Positions 38,406 to 46,243 of a stretch of DNA of 64,000 bases are shown here, one piece after another; the stretch's first letter is position 1, and each line of letters starts with the position of its first letter. Under the pieces are notes generated by a model. The model was not told the DNA's origin, searched no databases, and saw only the letters and a program-made list of their open reading frames with translations. The stretch covers positions 440,001 through 504,000 of the forward strand of contig NC_009366.1 in NCBI RefSeq assembly GCF_000092065.1, read 5' to 3'. The position numbers and the translations under genes are program-made. This DNA comes from Ostreococcus lucimarinus CCE9901 (taxonomy: Eukaryota > Chlorophyta > Mamiellophyceae > Mamiellales > Bathycoccaceae).

Positions 38406-38694
38406 CGACCTGGGGATTGAACCCGTATCAAACAGAACGTCGACCTAGGTAATTTTACCCAAAGCCGAGTCGCGATAACCGACGCGGGGCGTTTTCGGTT
38501 TATGTACGACGGCGTCGGCGCGCGTCGCGCGCGCGACGCGCGCGCGCGCTCGACACCCGTCGACGCGCGGTCGACGCGCGCGCGCGCGACCGAAGCGACG
38601 CGTCGCGCGCGAGACAGAAGCGACGACTCGCGCGCGCGGTCGATCTCGAAACCGTCGAAGCGCGTCGAATCGAATCGAATCGAACGAGACAACG
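38406..38694. other. Gap upstream of tRNA-Arg with an orphan T-arm-like element
   Basis: The gap between the tRNA and the next gene contains a perfect box-B-like sequence on the minus strand, GGGTTCAATCCCC (38412-38424), about 7 bp from the tRNA 5' end. I could not fold a complete tRNA around it: no matching 5' acceptor strand was found and the T-stem has only 3 of 5 pairs. The remainder, 38500-38690, is GC-rich and simple in sequence. Confidence 0.3.
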
Positions 38695-39987
38695 ATGGGT
38701 GTTGACGCGTCCGACGACGCGACGTCGCGCGCGCGACGCGTCTCGACGACGTCGACGAGCGAGCGACGCGGGACGGTGATGATGTCCATCGCGGTGATGG
38801 CGGTGTCGAGCCTGATGACGCTCGGGATCAAACGAGGGGTCGAGGGACGGGGATCTTCCGCGTTCGCGACGCCGTTCAAAGCCGCGCTCGGGCAGCGGAT
38901 GAAGCACTCGACGTGGGACGAAAGTAATCAGCACGACGGTGGGAACGCCGCGGACGATGGATTTGTGTCGTACGAGCAACAGCGAGATTTCGAAGGACGC
39001 GAGTGGGCGTGGGAAAAGAGGATATCTTGCGATGGTCACGAGGCGTTGGATTTCGACGTCGACGCCGTCGAGGAGGGGCGCAAGGCGCTTTGGCGGAACG
39101 CGTCGTTTTCGTTCCAGTTTTGGCGCACGCCTCGCTCGCGACACTTTCAGCTGTACGAGCAAGAAAACATACGCAATGCATTTTGCAAGGCGGGACAGTA
39201 TCAGGTGAACATCGTGACGATGATGGACCACGCGGATTCGTGCGAGTTCGCGCGCGCGCACTACGACAAGGGCGCCGAACAGTTTCCCAAGGATGCAAGT
39301 CAACATCTCGGGCGGGGCGCGTTTTATTGCGCCACTCGATCGATTTCGAATTTCCCTTACAAACTCATGGCGGTATGCGGCGCTCGATCGATGATAGAGT
39401 TCAATCGCGTGGAGAACCTTGCCGCCGCCGTAAGGGGTGGCCAGTCCAACGCCGATTACAGCTTTCTGAACGCCTACTACGCCGACCCCGAGGATTTCGA
39501 AATCTCTTTGATTAATCATCGCATTTTCGACCCACAATTGAATCGCGCGTATCCTACGCAATTCCGTATGGGTTGTTACAAAGATGGCGCGGTCCGGCGT
39601 GCCAATAATTGTCAAGACGGAACGGCGTTTGAGCCGCGGCGCGTCATCTCAACGCGTCTGATGGGCGGCACGGTGGCTGCCGTTGTGAAGATTGGCTACG
39701 GTTATAGTCATTTGACCCGTCGCTGGGTTCCTCTTCAAGGTCAAGGCGAGCGTTGGTCGCTCGATGACGATGGACTGGTGGTGGAGAGAAGGAGAAAGAG
39801 GGCGAAAGGGTGCGTATGCCCGAGCGACGAGGAAGCCATGACGCAAATGGCGCACCACGATGCTTTCAAGCATTTTCTCGCTTTTGAGGAAAACGCTGAC
39901 CGAACCATAGGCACAACGAAAATGCACGAGTACGGCTCGTGTCATTGGGTAGACTTCGGACGAACGAAGAGGAAACTCGTGGATTGA
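38695..39987 (+). CDS. Unrecognised type II membrane protein
   Basis: A 430-residue protein I cannot assign. A short basic N-terminus precedes one hydrophobic segment (VMMSIAVMAVSSLMTLGI, residues about 28-45), then a soluble domain with about ten cysteines. Visible blocks are RHFQLYEQENIRNAFCKAGQYQVNIVTMMDHADSCEFARAHYDKG, NFPYKLMAVCGARSMIEF and MGCYKDGAVRRANNCQDG. The acidic DHADSCEFARAHYDKG stretch and the layout (type II anchor, mixed alpha/beta domain) recall Golgi glycosyltransferases, but no DxD or family motif is secure. It runs toward PEP carboxylase, stops 38 bp apart. Confidence 0.6.
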   Translation: MGVDASDDATSRARRVSTTSTSERRGTVMMSIAVMAVSSLMTLGIKRGVEGRGSSAFATPFKAALGQRMKHSTWDESNQHDGGNAADDGFVSYEQQRDFEGREWAWEKRISCDGHEALDFDVDAVEEGRKALWRNASFSFQFWRTPRSRHFQLYEQENIRNAFCKAGQYQVNIVTMMDHADSCEFARAHYDKGAEQFPKDASQHLGRGAFYCATRSISNFPYKLMAVCGARSMIEFNRVENLAAAVRGGQSNADYSFLNAYYADPEDFEISLINHRIFDPQLNRAYPTQFRMGCYKDGAVRRANNCQDGTAFEPRRVISTRLMGGTVAAVVKIGYGYSHLTRRWVPLQGQGERWSLDDDGLVVERRRKRAKGCVCPSDEEAMTQMAHHDAFKHFLAFEENADRTIGTTKMHEYGSCHWVDFGRTKRKLVD

Positions 39988-40025
39988 TTTTAGCCGTAGG
40001 TAGTATTAATGAAATTTCGATGTTG

Positions 40026-43000
40026 TCACCCAGTGTTTTGCATCCCGGCTGCGATGCCCTTCATCGTGATTTTTAAAACGTCGTTCACCGCGCCCTTGTA
40101 ATTGTAATCTTGGAACGGGTAACCCTCGAGCAAGGTGATCTTGACTTTTTGCATGCTTAGCTTATCGCCATCTTCTTCATTTTCAAGCGCGCGAGCGGCG
40201 ATGAGATATCGCACTTGACACACGTTGAGCGGCGTGATGTACAGCGACCGCTTGTGAAGTTTGTGAGCGAGCTTTTTATGCACCTGAACCGCCTCGTTCG
40301 CCTCGACTTTTTCTGGTTTGGCGAGCAAACCGATATGCTCGGAGACGGCGAGGATGCAATCGATGCTTTCTTGAAGCTCGCCGCGCAGACTGGCGCCGAA
40401 GTCGTGCAATTTTGGATCGACAAGGGCTCTTTCGTAATACGCCACGACGACGGGATCCGCCTTGGCGAGCACCATCTCCACTAAATCGATCGTCACCTCA
40501 AAGAAAGGCCAACTTTTGTACATGTCCCTCAGCGTTTCCAGTTCGCCTTCGTCGATCAAGCGTCTGAATGATGTGGAAATTCCGAGCCAGACTGGCAAGT
40601 GGAATCGCGACTGCGTCCACGCGAAAATCCACGGAATTGCTCGAAGAGCGGTGACGCCCGCACTCGGTTTACGCTTGGCCGGTCGAGAACCGATGTTGAG
40701 CGATCCAAGCTCGGCTCCAGGCGTGGCCTGTGCAAAGTATCCGACGAAATCAGGGGTTTCGAACACAGTCTTACGATAATGCGCGCATGAGTATTCGCTC
40801 ATTCTATCCATGACTCGGCGCCATTCATCGCGAGGATGCGCCGGCGGCTTCAACGTGTGCTCCAGAACGGACGCCGTGTACAAATCCAGAGTGTGAAAAC
40901 AGTTTTCTTTTTCACCGAAGTCGGTTTCGATCACTTCTCCTTGCACGGTGACTCTGATGCTACCATTCACAGTGCCTGGAGGCTGAGACAACATGGCAAT
41001 GTGCGCTGGACCTCCCCCGCGACCTACGGTGCCTCCGCGACCGTGAAACAGGGTGAGCGCAACGTCAAACTCCTTCCCTGCCGCCACGACGCGTTCTTGA
41101 CCATCGTACAGCGCCCATGCTGCAGCCATGCGACCAGCGTCTTTTCCACTATCCGAATACCCGATCATAACCTCTTGGAATCCCGCGATGTGGTCGTGAT
41201 ACCACTTCACGGAGAAGAGCTGGCGCAACACGCGCGGGGCGTCGTTCAGATCGTCGAGTCGCTCAAAGAGCGGTGCAACGCGAAGAAGATCCTGTTTGCG
41301 ACAGCCACACTCGCGCTGTAATAATACAACTGCCAAAACATCGCTGGCACTTGTCGCCATGGATATAACGTACGTTCCGAGGGCACCCGGGCACGTTTGT
41401 TGCAAGTGCGCAATCATCTTACACGTGTCCAGGACTTCTCGAACGTCGTCCGAGCATTCGAGGTCGGAAGGTAAAAGTGGCCGCTTGCTCTCAAGCTCGC
41501 GTGTCAGGAACTCAATTTTCTGTTCCTCACTCCATTCGAGGTACGATCCGAGGCCGATGTACCTGGTCACCGCGTCCAAAGCCTCGGCGTGGCGATCAGA
41601 TTCTTGCCGGATATCGAGTTTGACCAGCCCCAACCCAAAGCACTGCACTTGGCGAATGACGTCGAGAAGATAGGCGTTGGCAATTTGAGCGTCACCGACT
41701 TCGATGAGAGACTCGTAGCACACCACCAAGGGTGCGAACAGTTCGTCCTTGGAACGAATGATAGTCTCGTCGTTCATGTCGATGTTGACGTCGTTGTCCG
41801 CGATGCAACGCTGCAACGCCTCTCGCGTGTTGTAAAGCTTGTCTCGAAGTTCAGCCAAGATGACGCGGTAAGGCTCGTGCTCGGGAATGGCCTTCCAAAA
41901 GTCATCGTAGTTTCGCTTCTTGCGCTCTTCGAAGATCGTAAAGTTGTCCGTTTCCGAGTTCTCCAAGATGTCCTTTGCCAACGCCTTGACGGCGTCGTTG
42001 CATCGCCACATGGACAAATCGAAAATCAGACGCTGAATCGCTCGGAAGAGTAGGTTAACCCCTTGCACACGGGCCAAGAGAACGACGTCGCGCGTACATG
42101 ATGCCGTGACGTATGGGTTGCCGTCACGATCACCACCCATCCACGACCCGAACGTAACGATGGATCTGTCGAGCGGCAAACGAGGGCATCCGTTTGCCAA
42201 GAGCGACGTGTCCACGCGACGCATGAAAGTTGGGATGCCATCCCAGATGGTTTGCTGAAAGTACGTCAGACCCGCGCGCATTTCGTCTTGAGGCTTCGGT
42301 GGCGTGCGGCGGATCTCATCTGTGCGCCACGCCGAGGCGACCTTCGATCGAATCTCGTCCAAAACTTCTGCACGCTCGTATCGCGAAAGGCGAAATCGTT
42401 GCAGCTGCAACAGCTTTTCACGAATTATTCCGAAAGATTTCAACATCGACCGTCTCAAGGCTTGCGTGGGGTGGGCGGTGAGCACTAAATCAACGTGCTG
42501 CACCGCTAAAGCGCTGTAGATTTCCTCCGTCGACTTCCCGGCTCGAAGCAAACCTTTAATCGCGCCGTTCGTCGTCTTTGCCGGCCCTCGCGGAATATCG
42601 TCCAAACGTCTGTGTCTTTCCTCCATCGCGTTCGCCACTTGCTCGGAAATATTGTGCAGATTCAACAGATTCGAGTACGCCGACGCGAACTGCAACGATT
42701 CATCCACTTCCATCGTCTCCAACATCGCCTGCATCGCGTCGAAATCCTTCGGGTCGTGCGAGCTGCCAAACTTTTCGCTCGCCTCGTACACGCTCTTCAA
42801 CTGCCCCAAAAACTTATCTCCCGCCGTCTCCCTCACCACGGCGAAGAAGATCGTCCGAAGCAGTTCATCACACTCCTCAATCACGTCGTGCGCGTTGAAC
42901 TCCTTCGTCTCTCCCCTACCGCTCAGATAACTCGACGACCGCGCCAGGGCGTCCAGCGCCTCGCCCTCCTCGCTCGCGAACAACGACCCCGTCCGTTTAT

Positions 43001-43049
43001 GCGACGTTATCTTCGCCTTATCCTTCCCACTGAACACCGCCTTCAACAT
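40026..43049 (-). CDS. PPC: Phosphoenolpyruvate carboxylase, plant-type
   Basis: A 1,007-residue cytosolic enzyme that carboxylates PEP to oxaloacetate. It supplies carbon skeletons for amino acids and possibly a C4-like carbon-concentrating role. The catalytic His is in VLTAHPTQALRRS near residue 185, with GSWMGGDRDGNPYV near 280 and catalytic Lys in MIGYSDSGKDAGR. The C-terminus ends in QNTG, the hallmark of plant-type rather than bacterial-type PEPC. The open frame continues 5' from a GTG at 43337 through Arg-rich sequence. I take the ATG at 43049. The canonical plant N-terminal phosphorylation motif is not clearly present. Its 5' flank is divergent from argininosuccinate lyase. Confidence 0.95.
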   Translation of the reverse strand: MLKAVFSGKDKAKITSHKRTGSLFASEEGEALDALARSSSYLSGRGETKEFNAHDVIEECDELLRTIFFAVVRETAGDKFLGQLKSVYEASEKFGSSHDPKDFDAMQAMLETMEVDESLQFASAYSNLLNLHNISEQVANAMEERHRRLDDIPRGPAKTTNGAIKGLLRAGKSTEEIYSALAVQHVDLVLTAHPTQALRRSMLKSFGIIREKLLQLQRFRLSRYERAEVLDEIRSKVASAWRTDEIRRTPPKPQDEMRAGLTYFQQTIWDGIPTFMRRVDTSLLANGCPRLPLDRSIVTFGSWMGGDRDGNPYVTASCTRDVVLLARVQGVNLLFRAIQRLIFDLSMWRCNDAVKALAKDILENSETDNFTIFEERKKRNYDDFWKAIPEHEPYRVILAELRDKLYNTREALQRCIADNDVNIDMNDETIIRSKDELFAPLVVCYESLIEVGDAQIANAYLLDVIRQVQCFGLGLVKLDIRQESDRHAEALDAVTRYIGLGSYLEWSEEQKIEFLTRELESKRPLLPSDLECSDDVREVLDTCKMIAHLQQTCPGALGTYVISMATSASDVLAVVLLQRECGCRKQDLLRVAPLFERLDDLNDAPRVLRQLFSVKWYHDHIAGFQEVMIGYSDSGKDAGRMAAAWALYDGQERVVAAGKEFDVALTLFHGRGGTVGRGGGPAHIAMLSQPPGTVNGSIRVTVQGEVIETDFGEKENCFHTLDLYTASVLEHTLKPPAHPRDEWRRVMDRMSEYSCAHYRKTVFETPDFVGYFAQATPGAELGSLNIGSRPAKRKPSAGVTALRAIPWIFAWTQSRFHLPVWLGISTSFRRLIDEGELETLRDMYKSWPFFEVTIDLVEMVLAKADPVVVAYYERALVDPKLHDFGASLRGELQESIDCILAVSEHIGLLAKPEKVEANEAVQVHKKLAHKLHKRSLYITPLNVCQVRYLIAARALENEEDGDKLSMQKVKITLLEGYPFQDYNYKGAVNDVLKITMKGIAAGMQNTG

Positions 43050-43453
43050 CGCGCGTTTCTTTATCGCCTCCCTCGTCTCCGGTATCGCTCGCGCGTCGTC
43101 CCTCGCGCTCGGCGCGTCGTCCCTCGCCGTCCGAAGTCCCGCCTTCGCGTCGTTCGGTCCCTCGCGTTCGCGTCTCTTTCCTTTCCTTCGCCCGTCGCTT
43201 TCTCGCTCGTTCGGTCGTCCGTCGTTCGGTGCGTCGCGCGCGTCCGTCACCGGTCGCGCGTCGCGTCGAAGCGCGTCGCCGCGCCGTCGTGTGCGCGCGA
43301 TCGTCGGCGGTTGGCGTCGGCGGGCGCGCTCGCACACGCGGGTGTTTTCTAGGGTCTAGGGCATCGCGCTGGGCGTCCCGCCGCGGCGCGCGTGGACGAC
43401 GCGGCGGAGCGCGACGCGACGACGACGACGACGACGCGACGACGACGACGGTG
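43050..43453. promoter_or_regulatory. Divergent promoter region, PEP carboxylase and argininosuccinate lyase
   Basis: About 400 bp between divergent starts. The last part, 43416-43450, is a gac trinucleotide run. The segment 43100-43240 is T/C-rich on the plus strand (repeated ctttcc, cgttcg), which may be a pyrimidine-rich promoter element. Both strands stay open for long distances, but the residues are Arg-rich and unconvincing. Confidence 0.35.
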
Positions 43454-44971
43454 ATGTCGCTCTCGACGCGCGCGACGCCGACGCCGACGCGCGCGAACGC
43501 GAACGCGAACGCGAACGCGAACGCGCGACGAAAAAGCGACGCGCGAGGACGAGGACGAAGGCGCGACGTCGCGCGCGGCGCGGCGAGCGATGAACCGAAA
43601 AAGCTGTGGGGCGGACGATTCAGCGAGGCGCAGGACCCGCTGATGGAGAAGTTTAACGAATCGCTGTCGTTCGATCGACGGATGTGGCGAGAGGACGTGG
43701 AGGGTTCGGTCGGGTACGCGCGGGCGCTGGCGAGGGCGAGGGTGATCACGAACGACGAGAGGGACGCGCTGATCGATGGATTGGGCGAGGTGGGAAAGGA
43801 GTGGGAGCGCGGGGCGTTCGCGGCGAAGGCTGGGGACGAGGACATACACACCGCGAATGAACGGCGGTTGACGGAACTCATCGGAGACGTCGCGGGGAAG
43901 TTGCACACCGGACGGTCGAGAAACGATCAAGTGGCGACGGATACGCGCATGTGGTTGCGCGGGGAGTTGCTTAGGATTCGAGCGCACCTGAGGACGTTGA
44001 TTGAGATCGCGGTCGATCGCGCCGAGCGCGAGGTGGACGTGGTCATGCCCGGGTTTACGCACTTGCAGAGCGCGCAGACGGTGCGATGGTCGCATTGGTT
44101 GCTTTCGCACGCCGCGGCTTGGCAGCGAGACGATCAGAGGTTGGGAGACATGATTAAACGCGTGAACGTCATGCCTCTCGGTTCGGGGGCGTTGGCGGGG
44201 AACCCGTTCGGCATCGATCGTCAACTGTTGGCCAAGGATTTGGGTTTCGACGGCGTGTGCCCGAATTCCATGGACGCCGTGAGCGATCGCGATTACATCG
44301 CCGAGGCGAGCTTTTGGGCGTCGATGACGGCCACGCACCTGTCTCGATGGAGTGAAGATTTGATCGTGTACTGCTCGCAGCAGTTTGGTATGGTGAAGTG
44401 TTCGGACGCGTACTCCACCGGCTCCTCCCTGATGCCGCAAAAGAAGAACCCGGACGCGTTGGAGCTCTTGCGCGGCAAGAGCGGCACGCAAATTGGTTCG
44501 CTCATGGCAGTCTTAGCCACCATCAAGGGCACGCCCACGACGTACAACAAAGATCTTCAAGAGGTCTGGCACGCCATGTACTACACCGTGGATAATATGA
44601 GCGATTCGTTACAAATCGCCGCCGGCTGCTTGGCGACGCTCAAAATTTACCCCGACGCTATGGAACGCGGTTTGTGCGCGGAAATGCTCGCCACCGATCT
44701 CGCCGAGTATCTCGTTCGCAAGGGTGTACCATTTCGCGAGACTCATCACATCTCCGGCGCCGCCGTCAAGCTCAGCGAAGACCGCGGCGTACCGCTTTCC
44801 TCATTAACCGTCGACGACTTGAAGCCCCTCTGCGCCGCCTTCGACGCCGACGTCGCCGAGGTTTGGTCGTACGAGAAATCCGCCGAGTCCCGCGACACCG
44901 AGGGCGGCACCTCGCGTCGCAGCGTTCTCGAGCAGTGCGCCAAGCTTCGCGCGTACCTCGCCGCCAACTAA
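43454..44971 (+). CDS. ASL: Argininosuccinate lyase
   Basis: A 505-residue enzyme that splits argininosuccinate to arginine and fumarate, the last step of arginine synthesis. The superfamily signature GSSLMPQKKNPD lies near residue 320. Other ASL blocks are LWGGRFSEAQDPLMEKFNES at the start, DEDIHTANERRL, KLHTGRSRNDQVATD, PGFTHLQSAQTVRWSHW and LPLGSGALAGNPFGIDR-like text. The first 45 residues are Thr/Asn/Ala/Arg-rich with an AN repeat encoded by cgcgaa units, which fits a plastid transit peptide. The ATG at 43454 begins it. The frame is open further 5' but without an ATG that suits. Confidence 0.95.
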   Translation: MSLSTRATPTPTRANANANANANARRKSDARGRGRRRDVARGAASDEPKKLWGGRFSEAQDPLMEKFNESLSFDRRMWREDVEGSVGYARALARARVITNDERDALIDGLGEVGKEWERGAFAAKAGDEDIHTANERRLTELIGDVAGKLHTGRSRNDQVATDTRMWLRGELLRIRAHLRTLIEIAVDRAEREVDVVMPGFTHLQSAQTVRWSHWLLSHAAAWQRDDQRLGDMIKRVNVMPLGSGALAGNPFGIDRQLLAKDLGFDGVCPNSMDAVSDRDYIAEASFWASMTATHLSRWSEDLIVYCSQQFGMVKCSDAYSTGSSLMPQKKNPDALELLRGKSGTQIGSLMAVLATIKGTPTTYNKDLQEVWHAMYYTVDNMSDSLQIAAGCLATLKIYPDAMERGLCAEMLATDLAEYLVRKGVPFRETHHISGAAVKLSEDRGVPLSSLTVDDLKPLCAAFDADVAEVWSYEKSAESRDTEGGTSRRSVLEQCAKLRAYLAAN

Positions 44972-45052
44972 TGCGTTGTCATTCAATCCGAGCGCCTTCG
45001 TTCGAGCGTCGCCGACGCCGCGCCAACCACCCGCCGCACTGCGCGCCGCGCC

Positions 45053-46060
45053 ATGCCTCGCGATCGCCTCCGTTCGCCCCGCGCGCTCGCCGCGCTCGCG
45101 TGCGTCATCGCGCTCGCGCGCGCGCGCGCCCGCGCCGACGCGAAAGTGCTCAACGACGACGCATTCGTCGGCGACGACGCGCCTCGTTACGTCGTGCGCG
45201 TCCCGAAAGATCCACTCGACGTCAGCCCCATCGCGCCGCATCGACGCGTGCCCATGACGGCGCACGACGGGAAGAAGTACGTGTGCACGATACCGCTCGG
45301 CGCGACCGGTGACGGCGAGGACGACGGCGAGGACGATGGTGCGCTCGAGACGGCGCTGGGCGGGACGCGCGAAGACGCGGAGACGCCAAAGGCGACGCGG
45401 TTGGAGGACATCGAACGCGCGCGCACGGTGGACGAACACCTGCGACCGCTCGAGGGACGATGCTTTTATTATGGCAATGGCGATTGGTGGACGTACGAGC
45501 TGTGTTATAAGACGCGAGTCGAACAGTTCCATCGAGAGGGGACGACGAGGGTGAATTCGTACTCGCTTGGAAAGTTTGACGAGGCGGCGACGATGGAGTT
45601 GGGGAGCGAAAGAGCGGCGACGATGGGCGATGGTGCGGAAGCAGGCGTAGATAGTGGGAAGTTGGCGCTGGAGAATCAGCGCTATCACGCGCACGCGTTC
45701 ACAGATGGGACGAAATGTGAAGATGTCGGCGCGGCGTACAGCGAGACGCGGCGCACGAGCGAGGTGCGCTTCGTGTGCGCCGAGGACGGTAGCGAAGGAT
45801 TGAGTGGAGTGGAAGAGCCGGCGACGTGTAGATATGTGTTGACTTTTAGAACGCCTCTGGCGTGCAAAGCGAAAGATTTAAGGCCGAAGCGGCCGGACGT
45901 GGAACAAATCACGTGCGCGCTCGTCGAGGACGACGCCGCCGACGAAACGGCGGCGCGCAACGGTGGAGAAAACCCCGAGCCCGCGACGAACGCCGCCGAG
46001 AGCGCCGGGGCTGACGCGCAAACGTCCACCGCGAGCGCGCAATCGCGCGAAGAGCTTTAG
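45053..46060 (+). CDS. OS9: OS-9/Yos9-like MRH-domain lectin
   Basis: A 335-residue ER lumenal lectin of ER-associated degradation. A signal peptide of about 28 residues is followed by a linker with acidic stretch, then an MRH (mannose-6-phosphate receptor homology) domain: GRCFYYGNGDWWTYELCYK near residue 137 carries the double-Trp, and the sugar-binding RFVC and TCRYVLTF motifs follow near residues 240-265. WW plus Gln/Arg/Glu/Tyr in these blocks is the glycan-binding set of OS-9. It recognises trimmed N-glycans on misfolded proteins and hands them to the Hrd1 ligase. The tail is Glu/Ala-rich. Confidence 0.85.
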   Translation: MPRDRLRSPRALAALACVIALARARARADAKVLNDDAFVGDDAPRYVVRVPKDPLDVSPIAPHRRVPMTAHDGKKYVCTIPLGATGDGEDDGEDDGALETALGGTREDAETPKATRLEDIERARTVDEHLRPLEGRCFYYGNGDWWTYELCYKTRVEQFHREGTTRVNSYSLGKFDEAATMELGSERAATMGDGAEAGVDSGKLALENQRYHAHAFTDGTKCEDVGAAYSETRRTSEVRFVCAEDGSEGLSGVEEPATCRYVLTFRTPLACKAKDLRPKRPDVEQITCALVEDDAADETAARNGGENPEPATNAAESAGADAQTSTASAQSREEL

Positions 46061-46243
46061 CGCGTAGAATCTGTTGTAACTTCTGCGTTCCACATCGACG
46101 AAAGCGACGTCGGCCGCGCGCATCACAGCGAGCCGCGGGGCTGACGGAAGAGCGTTGGCGCGGCTGCCGGAAAACCGCGTCGCGCGCGACGAAATCGCGA
46201 AAACGAACACGACTCGCGAGGCGCGACGCGTTCGCGCGTCGAG

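Noticed and set aside
38412-38480. Second tRNA next to tRNA-Arg
   Set aside because: Only a T-loop-like element; acceptor and D-arm partners were not found. Kept as a finding, not as a feature.
43050-43337. N-terminal extension of PEP carboxylase
   Set aside because: Opens at GTG, Arg/Asp-rich low complexity, absent from known PEPC; the ATG at 43049 gives a normal length.
43349-44491. 380-codon minus-strand frame inside argininosuccinate lyase
   Set aside because: Antisense shadow: the sense strand has complete catalytic motifs.
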